Shown piece after piece: positions 14,290-21,555 of a stretch of 24,753 nucleotides of DNA. The notes below the pieces were generated by a model that made no database searches, was not told the DNA's origin, and saw only the letters and a program-made list of their open reading frames with translations. Each line of letters starts with the position of its first letter. Within the stretch, counting starts at the first letter, position 1. The position numbers and the translations under genes are program-made. Source of the DNA: Thermoplasmata archaeon (lineage in GTDB: Archaea; Thermoplasmatota; E2; DHVEG-1); contig QMTJ01000003.1 of NCBI GenBank assembly GCA_003651045.1, positions 1 through 24,753 on the forward strand, given 5' to 3'.

Positions 14290-15741
14290 TCATGAGGATA
14301 AAAAGGAGGGGTTTTCTTTTATATCTGCTAAACGTTTAGCTAGTTCTATGTAGTGGTTGATATCTGTTTTTGCATTTATTACTATTTTTGCTCCATCTGG
14401 TGAACCTCCACCATGCATGCATCCTGGGACACCAGCACCTATAGTAAGCCATTCTATGAGTCTAGCTATTTTAGCCCGTGTTACACCCGATGTGTTTGCT
14501 TTTAGATATTTTTTAAGTAGTTCTCCATATCGTGGGTTGTTTATATCTTTATAAGATGGTAGACAACCTGTTTCTGCGATGCCCCCTGCGATGTCTTGTG
14601 TTATACGCTTTGTTTCATATGGAAGCCTTGCAACATGTACCTTGTTTACATTGGAAAGTAGTTGATCTGGGATCCATACACCAGAAGGGTGTTTTTTTCC
14701 AAGTACACTTGCTGCTATACCTATAGCAAATGTGGTTTCGTTGTTTATGATCATTTGAGTTATTTTTTCTTTAAAGTTTTTTTCAGAAAGCCCATTTGCT
14801 CTTGCCATGAGTACTGCTGCACCGATCATGATGTCTCCTTGACCTGCTACGCATCCACCAATAGCTGCTCTATATGGTGCTATGAAGTTCATAACTGCTT
14901 CACGGGTATACTGATATTCGCCGCACATGAATATTCTTTCTTTTGGTATGAAAACATCTTCGAATAAGAGATATGCTTGAGTAATCCCACCAATATTAAC
15001 AGGTATATCAAAACCTTCTTCTAATTCACGGTGGTCACTAGGTCTTCTAGTTTCAACGATAGTAAGGTTTTTGATGTCACGTGGTATAACGAAAGAGATG
15101 GCATAGTCTTTATCCTCTTTTTTGTAACCCGCACCTGGCATAACAAAAACTTCATTTGCTGCTGCTACACCGCAGATCATCACTTTAGCACCACGTACTA
15201 TAATACCTTCTTCGTTTTGTTCGACAACATGTAAACACATATCAGGGTCTTTTTGTTGAGATGGGTTTTTTGAACGGTCACCTTTAGGGTCAGTAAGGGC
15301 ACCAGCTATTGTGATATCGCGTTCTTGTGCATCTTTCAACCAGTTTTTTAATCTCTCATGATACTTTGTTTTTAAATCTTTATCCATATTAAACGTTGTA
15401 GCGTACATAGCGTTGAGAGCGTTAAAACCAGCGCAACGGCCACCGGTGCATGTACCTGTGAGGTTGAACATGAGACGTTTCATACGGACATTCGCGATCA
15501 TATCCTCAGCATTACGTAAAATAGAAAGATACCTACTCACTCGTTTACCTGTTAAACTTGATGTTGTCGTAAGTATTTCTTTATACTCTGGTTTATATGC
15601 TGCATCAAAAATCTGAGCATGCCCTTCAACCGTTCTACGGGTAGCTGGATGGGTTGTAACGTCTTTGATGAGTTCTCCAAACTTGTAAATGTTGGGTCTC
15701 ATCTCTTTAAGACTTCTTTTATATTCTTTTGAGGTTTTCAT
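14290..15741 (-). CDS. 4-hydroxybutyryl-CoA dehydratase / HpaB-superfamily flavoprotein with altered active site
   Basis: 483 residues, full length for the superfamily, with an N-terminal acyl-CoA-dehydrogenase-like domain, a middle barrel (ALTDPKGDRSKNPSQQKDPD at 148-167) and a C-terminal helical domain (MHGGGSPDGAK). The characterised clostridial dehydratase binds FAD and a [4Fe-4S] cluster through C99, C103, H292 and C299. Here C98, C103 and C297 are present, but spacing of the first pair is CX4C and the His position is Tyr290 or Arg291. By my alignment from memory, other active-site residues also differ: T190 becomes C190, E257 becomes Q255, Y296 becomes I294, K300 becomes V298, E455 becomes G440. 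The automatic name is therefore doubtful. It is the last gene of the operon; its ATG overlaps the upstream TGA, with GAGGA before it. Confidence 0.8.
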   Translation of the reverse strand: MKTSKEYKRSLKEMRPNIYKFGELIKDVTTHPATRRTVEGHAQIFDAAYKPEYKEILTTTSSLTGKRVSRYLSILRNAEDMIANVRMKRLMFNLTGTCTGGRCAGFNALNAMYATTFNMDKDLKTKYHERLKNWLKDAQERDITIAGALTDPKGDRSKNPSQQKDPDMCLHVVEQNEEGIIVRGAKVMICGVAAANEVFVMPGAGYKKEDKDYAISFVIPRDIKNLTIVETRRPSDHRELEEGFDIPVNIGGITQAYLLFEDVFIPKERIFMCGEYQYTREAVMNFIAPYRAAIGGCVAGQGDIMIGAAVLMARANGLSEKNFKEKITQMIINNETTFAIGIAASVLGKKHPSGVWIPDQLLSNVNKVHVARLPYETKRITQDIAGGIAETGCLPSYKDINNPRYGELLKKYLKANTSGVTRAKIARLIEWLTIGAGVPGCMHGGGSPDGAKIVINAKTDINHYIELAKRLADIKENPSFLSS

Positions 15742-16325
15742 AGATTTCTCTTCCTCTTTATTTTAAACTCCCATTCGCACCATAAATCATCAGGGTGAGG
15801 ATCTGGTGGGCAAACGTTACATGTTACAACTATATCTGGGTTGATTTCTTTTGCAAAAGATTTTAAAAAACCGAAGCGAACAGGTTTACATGCGAACTCA
15901 CCAAGGCCTTTAGAGATACGTGTATTTTGAACGCGGCATTTTGTGTTTCTAAGTATTGCTTTATCTTTTTCAATGATGATTTCTTTGTTTTCAAGATCTA
16001 ACGCCCAACCAGAGTAGCTAAGGGCTTTCATAAAAGAAGAGATATCTGAGTCGGTGATGTCGAAAAAATTTTTGATCCTGCGCGCTTCGATTTTACCCAT
16101 GACCTCCCAGACTTTTCTATCAATCTCAGTCGCAGCTTTTGTACCCCATCGTTCTTCTATACCTAAGTAGTACAGTCCATCTACAGCCCACATATTACGG
16201 AGATGCATAAAAATAAAATCAGCGATTTTATTTTTTGGTATCTCCTCAATTAGTTTTTTATCTTTTTCCCGGGTGATAAATCCACAGCCTCCTAATTCTT
16301 TTTTTGATATAAATTTTGGAAACAA
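15738..16325 (-). CDS. DUF6125-like Cys-rich protein
   Basis: 195 residues. The core MWAVDGLYYLGIEERWGTKAATEIDRKVW (in part; residues 45-73) and the following KIEARRIKNFF match, from memory, the uncharacterised DUF6125 family. The C-terminal half has a conserved cysteine set: KCRVQ, GEFACKPVRFG, and VVTCNVCPPDPHPDDLWCEWEF, which together with His could bind a metal or cluster. It is cytosolic, with no membrane segment. It overlaps the start of the dehydratase-like gene by 4 nt (ATGA), implying translational coupling and a shared task. The start is uncertain: TTG 16325 is the only upstream option, and its GGGG stretch abuts the codon too closely to be a normal ribosome binding site. Confidence 0.7.
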   Translation of the reverse strand: MFPKFISKKELGGCGFITREKDKKLIEEIPKNKIADFIFMHLRNMWAVDGLYYLGIEERWGTKAATEIDRKVWEVMGKIEARRIKNFFDITDSDISSFMKALSYSGWALDLENKEIIIEKDKAILRNTKCRVQNTRISKGLGEFACKPVRFGFLKSFAKEINPDIVVTCNVCPPDPHPDDLWCEWEFKIKRKRNL

Positions 16326-16376
16326 CCCCTAAGAGAATGATGTGAAAGAGAGAAAAACGGGGGGTTGGTTTGTTTT

Positions 16377-17330
16377 TTATTGAGTTTTTTCTTTCACAGC
16401 TGCTGTTAACTTTGGTAAAACCTCATAGAGGTCTCCTACGATCCCGTAATCTGCTGATTTAAAAATCAGAGCCTCTGGGTCTTTGTTTATCGCTACTATT
16501 ATACCTGATTCACGCATACCTGCAATGTGTTGTATTTGGCCAGATATACCTGCTGCGATATACAATTTTGGTTTAACCTTGTGACCTGAGAGTCCAATCC
16601 AGTGGTCCTCAGAAAGCCATTTTAGATCAGCTGCTATCGGACGGCTGCATCCTATAGTTTTACCTTTTAAAACATCTGCTAGTTCTTCAGCTAGTTTTAT
16701 GTCGTCTTTGTTTTTAAAACCACGTCCACATGAAACTATAATCTCTGCATCTTCAACATTTACGTCACCTGTTTGCATCTCCTGGATTTTTAATATCTTG
16801 GATGCATATTTTTCAACGTTAAACTTCTTTTTAACAACTTCTCCCTTGGGGTTAGCGCCACCAGGATGGGGTTCGAAAACCTTTGGTGGGATTGTAACAA
16901 TCTCTGGTTTTGAATTGAATTGTTCCACAGCAATTGCGTTACCACTATATACTATACGTTCTGTAACAAGTTTTTTATCTTTTACATAGACATTGTTTAC
17001 ATCTATCACGCAACCAGCATTAAGTTTTCCAGCGAGACGAGACGCAAGTTCTTTACCGTTTTTGTTAGATCCGATAAGTATAGTTTCTGCACCTGTTTCC
17101 TTAATGGTTTTTTCTAAGTATTCAGTGTATTCTTCTACTTTAAAATCTTTTAAATCTGTTTCAACAACTATTACATTATCTGCACCATATGTTAGATACT
17201 CCTGTGCAAGGTTATCGTTTTTACCGATAACAACAGCGTTAACTTTTTTACCAAGATTTTTCGCGAGTTCACCTGCTTTATTCAACAACTCTAACATGAG
17301 TTTTTTATCATCAGAATAAACTAGTACCAT
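16377..17330 (-). CDS. etfA: Electron transfer flavoprotein alpha subunit
   Basis: 317 residues. EtfA forms a heterodimer with EtfB and carries the FAD that takes electrons from acyl-CoA dehydrogenases. The C-terminal FAD domain is intact: SCGRGFKNKDD, GCSRPIAADLKWLSEDHWIGLSG (in part), HKVKPKLYIAAGISGQIQH, and INKDPEALIFKSADYGIVGD. The N-terminal domain shows the usual nucleotide-binding-like fold (GADNVIVVE, ILIGSNKNGKELASRLAGKL). It starts 9 nt after etfB, with a strong GAGGTGAG Shine-Dalgarno sequence. No ETF:quinone oxidoreductase or other re-oxidising partner is visible in the window. Confidence 0.96.
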   Translation of the reverse strand: MVLVYSDDKKLMLELLNKAGELAKNLGKKVNAVVIGKNDNLAQEYLTYGADNVIVVETDLKDFKVEEYTEYLEKTIKETGAETILIGSNKNGKELASRLAGKLNAGCVIDVNNVYVKDKKLVTERIVYSGNAIAVEQFNSKPEIVTIPPKVFEPHPGGANPKGEVVKKKFNVEKYASKILKIQEMQTGDVNVEDAEIIVSCGRGFKNKDDIKLAEELADVLKGKTIGCSRPIAADLKWLSEDHWIGLSGHKVKPKLYIAAGISGQIQHIAGMRESGIIVAINKDPEALIFKSADYGIVGDLYEVLPKLTAAVKEKTQ

Positions 17331-17339
17331 TTTTCTTTC

Positions 17340-18101
17340 TCACCTCAGTAAACCTTCTTTTACAAGACTTTCAACTAACTGTTTAACAGATTCATCAATG
17401 TCGTCTTTGAAAACAATGTTTTTACGCTCCATAGATACACCTTTTAGTTCAACAGTATCAACAATAGAAGTAAGACCACTAGCTAATGAATCACCATTCC
17501 ATTCGTTGATTGGTTTATTTGCAGCAGCTAGAATCTGCATGAGACTAGGGAGTCGGGGTTCATTTATTTCCTTGGTGACAGTGATAACAACTGGGTAAGA
17601 TGATTCAACTGTTACAGCTTTATCACCCATATCACGATCCGCAATAACCTTGTCTTTCTCTGCATCAATTTTCTGCGCATACGTAATCTGAGGGATGTTT
17701 AGTAAACCAGCTAGACGTGGACCTACCTGACCCGAAAACAAATCAATAGATGCCTCGCCACATAAAACTATGTCGTAGTTACCAATCTTTTTTATAGCCT
17801 CAGCAAGAAGAGACGTAACCACATAGTAATCATGTTTCTCAGGGGGTGTCACAATTACTCCTTCATCTGCACCCATAGCCAATAACTCTTTAACTCGTTC
17901 TTTTGCATCACTTGGTCCCACTGTTAACACTGTAATCTTACCACCATGTTTCTCTTTTATTTTTAACGCTTCCTCCATAGCGTTTTTATCAATATCACTA
18001 ATCTTCTGAGGTACACCATCTAGTATCGGTTTCTTAGTATTAGGGTCTATTTTCATCTCAGATACATCAACAACTTGTTTCGCACAAACAATTATATTCA
18101 T
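17340..18101 (-). CDS. etfB: Electron transfer flavoprotein beta subunit
   Basis: 253 residues, the normal length. Landmarks are the opening MNIIVCAKQVVDVSEMKIDP, VLTVGPSDAKERVKELLAMGADEG, DIVLCGEASIDLFSGQVGPRLAGLLNIPQ, and the EtfB signature VTKEINEPRLPSLMQILAAANKPI. Canonical EtfB binds AMP; bifurcating forms bind a second FAD and NADH here, and I cannot decide between these from sequence alone. The start codon overlaps the TGA of the acyl-CoA synthetase gene by 4 nt (ATGA), and AGGAG lies inside the end of that gene, so the pair is translationally coupled. Confidence 0.96.
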   Translation of the reverse strand: MNIIVCAKQVVDVSEMKIDPNTKKPILDGVPQKISDIDKNAMEEALKIKEKHGGKITVLTVGPSDAKERVKELLAMGADEGVIVTPPEKHDYYVVTSLLAEAIKKIGNYDIVLCGEASIDLFSGQVGPRLAGLLNIPQITYAQKIDAEKDKVIADRDMGDKAVTVESSYPVVITVTKEINEPRLPSLMQILAAANKPINEWNGDSLASGLTSIVDTVELKGVSMERKNIVFKDDIDESVKQLVESLVKEGLLR

Positions 18102-19735
18102 AGTTTTTTCACTCCTCCTAATTTTCTCTCTCTTTCAAGTTCTCTAAGCTGCTTCCTTTTAATCTTACCACTCTGAGTCTTAGGAAGCTCATCTACAAAC
18201 TCGATCTCACGGGGGTACTTATAAGGGGCAGCAACCATTTTAGTATGCTCCTGTATATCCCTCACGAGATCACCTGAAGCCTTAGATTTATCATGAAGAA
18301 CCACAAATGCTTTAACAATTACACCACGGATTTCATCAGGGCTAGCAACCACTGCACACTCAAGAACATCAGGATGAGAAATAACTGCACTCTCGACTTC
18401 AAAAGGACTTATACGGTAACCTGCTGCCATAATAAGATCATCATCACGGCCGCTAAACCAGTAATAACCCTCTTCATCCTGATATAGAACATCACCTGTG
18501 AGGAACCAACCATTCTTAAAACACTCCCTAGTTTTATCAGGTTTATTCCAGTATTCTTTAAACAACCCCGGGTCGTTCTCTTTAACCGCTAATATACCAG
18601 ACTCCCCTCTTGGTAGAGGGTTACCATCATGGTCAACAATTGCACATATTTTACCAGGCTGAGGTTTACCACATGAACCAGGTTTAATCTTCATACCTTT
18701 GATATTAGATAGATAAACCATAACCTCAGTCATACCAATACCATCATGTATCTCAATACCAAAACGTTGCTTCCATCTTTTTATCACCTCTGGATTTAGT
18801 GGTTCACCAGCAGAGATACAATGACGTAGGTTTGATAGATCATATTTTTTCTCAGCATCTTTTACAGTTAGAAACATCCTATACGCTGTTGGTACTGATG
18901 CTAAAACAGTTATCTTATATTTCTCCAACAAACTATACCATCTCTCCGGATTGAAACGCCCGTCGTAAATAAACGTTGAAAAACCATGACGCCATGGATA
19001 AAGGAAACCATTACCTAATGGGAAAATCCAGTTGAGATCACCGGTATGAGCAAGTATATCATCATCTTTTGCATCCTGCCAGAACAGTACACTTGGATCG
19101 TTACCTGGCACCCATCGATGAAGATGCACTGCTCCCTTTGGGTCACCTGTTGTACCAGAAGTATAGCAGAAAAATGCCATGTCATCTTTTTTTGTCGGTT
19201 CAATGTCGAGGTTTTGAGATGCCTTTCTCATTAAGTCATCATATGAAAGTTGATCATCATATGCTTCTCCAACAACTATTATATTCTCAAGAGACGTACA
19301 GTTCTCCTTGATTTCATTAACCTCTTTCACATACTGTGGGGTAGTAATTACCACTTTTGAACTACTATCCTTTATTCTGTATTCAACTTCATGTGCCTTG
19401 AACATGACACTTGATGGTATAGGGACAGCACCGATTTTAACACCACCAAGAAATGATACTTGAAACTCTGGAACATTAGGTAAACGTATAAGAAAACGGT
19501 CGCCTTTTTTGAAACCCAAATCTCTAAGAACATTTCCGAACTTGTTAGTGAGACGTTTCATGTCATTATATGTGAGCTTATCTGTGTTTCCTTCTGCGTC
19601 TTCCCAGTATAATGCTATTTTGTTTTTTTTCTCAGTCTCAGTATGTTTATCAACACAGTCATATCCTATGTTATAATCATCAGGTATATCCCATTTCCAG
19701 CTGTTATATACTTTTTCGTAGTTAAACTCCCCCAT
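18098..19735 (-). CDS. AMP-forming acyl-CoA synthetase (ligase)
   Basis: 545 residues of the ANL superfamily. It activates a carboxylic acid with ATP to an acyl-adenylate and transfers it to CoA. Motifs in order: P-loop-like YTSGTTGDPKGAVH (about residues 193-206), an acyl-site region TGDLNWIFPLGNGFLYPW, the A5 motif GIGMTE, the hinge-region motif YYWFSGRDDDLIMAAGYRISPFEVE (in part), and the C-terminal catalytic lysine in PKTQSGKIKRKQLRE. The overall sequence resembles medium- and short-chain acyl-CoA synthetases rather than long-chain ones. The neighbours (acyl-CoA dehydrogenase, ETF, B12 mutase) suggest a short branched acid such as isobutyrate; this is inference. An AGGTGA ribosome binding site lies about 10 nt before ATG 19735. 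Confidence 0.92.
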   Translation of the reverse strand: MGEFNYEKVYNSWKWDIPDDYNIGYDCVDKHTETEKKNKIALYWEDAEGNTDKLTYNDMKRLTNKFGNVLRDLGFKKGDRFLIRLPNVPEFQVSFLGGVKIGAVPIPSSVMFKAHEVEYRIKDSSSKVVITTPQYVKEVNEIKENCTSLENIIVVGEAYDDQLSYDDLMRKASQNLDIEPTKKDDMAFFCYTSGTTGDPKGAVHLHRWVPGNDPSVLFWQDAKDDDILAHTGDLNWIFPLGNGFLYPWRHGFSTFIYDGRFNPERWYSLLEKYKITVLASVPTAYRMFLTVKDAEKKYDLSNLRHCISAGEPLNPEVIKRWKQRFGIEIHDGIGMTEVMVYLSNIKGMKIKPGSCGKPQPGKICAIVDHDGNPLPRGESGILAVKENDPGLFKEYWNKPDKTRECFKNGWFLTGDVLYQDEEGYYWFSGRDDDLIMAAGYRISPFEVESAVISHPDVLECAVVASPDEIRGVIVKAFVVLHDKSKASGDLVRDIQEHTKMVAAPYKYPREIEFVDELPKTQSGKIKRKQLRELERERKLGGVKKL

Positions 19736-19783
19736 GGTTTTTTTTCACCTACCATTTTTTCTTGGTTTAAAAGCTTCTTTTTT

Positions 19784-20923
19784 TTATTTTAAAAGACTGT
19801 TAGCGATAACTAGTCTTTGAATCTCAGAAGTACCCTCATAAATTTCTGTGATCTTGGAATCACGGAATAAACGCTCCACTGTATACTCTTTAGTATACCC
19901 GTAACCACCATGTATTTGTACTGCTTTAATAGCTGCTTCAACAGCAGTTTCACTAGCGAAGAGTTTAGCCATAGCCGCTTCTTTACTTATACGAATACCT
20001 TTATCTTTTTTATACGCAGCATTATAAACAAGATACCGTGCTGCTTCTATACGTGTCGCCATATCAGCGATCATCCATTGAATAGCCTGGAAACTAGATA
20101 TAGGTCTACCAAACTGTTGACGTTGCTTAGCGTATTCTATACTTTCATCAAGACAGGCCTGAGCGATACCAACTGCTTGTGCACCGATACCTACACGTCC
20201 AGCATCGAGAGTACTAAGTGCTATTTTGAATCCTTCGCCTTCTTTACCAAGAAGGTTTTCTTTAGGAACCTCCATGTTTTCAAAAACAAGTTCAGATACA
20301 TGGTTTGCGTTAATACCCATTTTATCAAATATGCTACCGACTTTGAAACCTTTAAACGTGTTCTCCACAATAAACGCGCTAATTCCTTTTGAACCAGCGT
20401 TTTTATCTGTGACAGCGAATACAATAAGGATGCCTGCTTCACTTCCACTAGTTATAAATGTTTTATCGCCATTGATTATGTATTTATCTCCTTTAAGCTC
20501 TGCAGATGTTCGCATAGCACCTAGATCAGAACCAGCGTTAGGCTCTGTACCAGCGAAAGCACCGATTTTTTCTCCTTTTGCAAGAATTGGGAGGTACTTT
20601 TTTTTCTGTTCCTCTGTACCATATTTCATAATAGGCCATGAAACAAGAGAGTTATGTACTGAGGTTATAACTCCTGTTGAAGCACATTTTCGTGATATCT
20701 CTTCAATAACAATAGCATAGCTAATCGTATCAAGACCTGCTCCCCCATATTCAGTTGGTATAATAATTCCAAGGAGACCAAGTTTCGCCATTTTCTGAAG
20801 GATTTTTGTAGGATACTCTGCTTTTTTATCTAGATCGGCAGCAACTGGTGCTATTTCTTTTTCAGCAAATTCTCTCACCATTTTTTGTATCATTTTCTGT
20901 TGTTCATTTAATTCGAGTTGCAT
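19784..20923 (-). CDS. Acyl-CoA dehydrogenase (short-chain type)
   Basis: 379 residues, the standard length of the butyryl/short-branched-chain acyl-CoA dehydrogenases. It introduces a 2,3-double bond into acyl-CoA using FAD and passes electrons to ETF, encoded two genes downstream. Visible: N-terminal helices, AFAGTEPNAGSDLGAMRTSA (residues 122-141), GDKTFITSG (152-160), the Arg-Gln-Gln-Phe-Gly FAD contact at 268-272, VQIHGGYGYTKEYTVERLFRD, and the catalytic base E363 in IYEGTSEIQR. The Glu position is that of butyryl-CoA-type enzymes, not the isovaleryl type. It is the first gene of the minus-strand operon, and its ATG sits 26 nt from a TATA-like element with no Shine-Dalgarno sequence, so it is probably leaderless. 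Confidence 0.95.
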   Translation of the reverse strand: MQLELNEQQKMIQKMVREFAEKEIAPVAADLDKKAEYPTKILQKMAKLGLLGIIIPTEYGGAGLDTISYAIVIEEISRKCASTGVITSVHNSLVSWPIMKYGTEEQKKKYLPILAKGEKIGAFAGTEPNAGSDLGAMRTSAELKGDKYIINGDKTFITSGSEAGILIVFAVTDKNAGSKGISAFIVENTFKGFKVGSIFDKMGINANHVSELVFENMEVPKENLLGKEGEGFKIALSTLDAGRVGIGAQAVGIAQACLDESIEYAKQRQQFGRPISSFQAIQWMIADMATRIEAARYLVYNAAYKKDKGIRISKEAAMAKLFASETAVEAAIKAVQIHGGYGYTKEYTVERLFRDSKITEIYEGTSEIQRLVIANSLLK

Positions 20924-20942
20924 GGGAGTTGGAATTAGATTA

Positions 20943-20955
20943 CTAAAAATAAAGG
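20943..20955 (-). promoter_or_regulatory. TATA-like box of the acyl-CoA dehydrogenase operon
   Basis: On the minus strand CTTTATTTTTAGT is centred about 26 nt before ATG 20923. The 81-96 bp between the two divergent operons must hold both promoters, so a single bound regulator could act on both. Confidence 0.45.
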
Positions 20956-20977
20956 TTTCTATATGTTTTAAGGAAAG

Positions 20978-20988
20978 AAATATAATAG
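20978..20988 (+). promoter_or_regulatory. Candidate TATA box of the B12-mutase operon
   Basis: AAATATAATAG lies 22 nt before GTG 21005 and 37 nt before TTG 21020. A second candidate, CTATATGTTTTA (20959-20970), would leave a leader containing the GGGGG stretch. I cannot choose between them. Confidence 0.35.
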
Positions 20989-21019
20989 TCTAATTGATTC
21001 AACCGTGGGGGAATTTAGT

Positions 21020-21538
21020 TTGGAAAAAGGATACATACATGTTTATACCGGGCCTGGGAAGGGTAAAACAACTGCTGCGTTAGGTCTAGGTCTTAGAGCA
21101 GCTGGTGCAGGGTTGAAGGTTCATATGCTTCAGTTTATGAAAGGTAGACGGTATAGTGAGTTAGACGCCTTGGAAAGCATTCCTGGTTTTACAATCTCTC
21201 AACATGGTAGAGACGAGTTTGTAAACAAGGAAAACCCTGAACAGGTTGATATTGATCTCGCCCAGCAGGGTTTTGCATATGCTAAAGAAATCATAAAAAA
21301 AGGCATGTATGATATGGTCATCTTAGATGAGATCAATGTAGCAGTTGATTTTAATCTCATCGATGTCCATGATGTTTTAAAGCTTGTTAAGGAAAAACCT
21401 GAAAAACTTGAGCTTGTATTAACAGGTCGCTATGCTCATCCTGAAATCGTTAAGATTGCTGATTATGTTACTGAGATGCTTGAGATTAAACATCCCTATA
21501 GCTTGGGTGTAAAGGCGCGAAAAGGTGTTGATTTCTAG
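21020..21538 (+). CDS. cobO: Cob(I)yrinic acid a,c-diamide / cob(I)alamin adenosyltransferase, CobA/BtuR type
   Basis: 172 residues from TTG 21020. It transfers adenosyl from ATP to cob(I)alamin, making the coenzyme B12 needed by the mutase encoded next. Motifs: the P-loop variant VYTGPGKGKTTAALGLGLRA at the N terminus, MLQFMKGRRYSEL, the Walker B-like MVILDEINVAVDFNLI, ELVLTGRYAHPEI, and the family ending GVKARKGVDF. I chose TTG 21020 because MEKGYIHVYTG is the usual start and GGGGGAA lies about 8 nt upstream; GTG 21005 would add five residues. It is the first gene of the plus-strand operon, 17 nt before the mutase. This placement points to local supply of adenosylcobalamin rather than de novo cobamide synthesis. 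Confidence 0.93.
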   Translation: MEKGYIHVYTGPGKGKTTAALGLGLRAAGAGLKVHMLQFMKGRRYSELDALESIPGFTISQHGRDEFVNKENPEQVDIDLAQQGFAYAKEIIKKGMYDMVILDEINVAVDFNLIDVHDVLKLVKEKPEKLELVLTGRYAHPEIVKIADYVTEMLEIKHPYSLGVKARKGVDF

Positions 21539-21555
21539 TTTAGGAGGCCCTATTT

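Noticed and set aside
14290..15741. Evidence for a 3-hydroxypropionate/4-hydroxybutyrate carbon fixation cycle
   Set aside because: The dehydratase homologue seems to lack the catalytic residues, the mutase lacks the methylmalonyl-binding residues, and no acetyl/propionyl-CoA carboxylase or 4-hydroxybutyrate-CoA ligase-specific feature is present.
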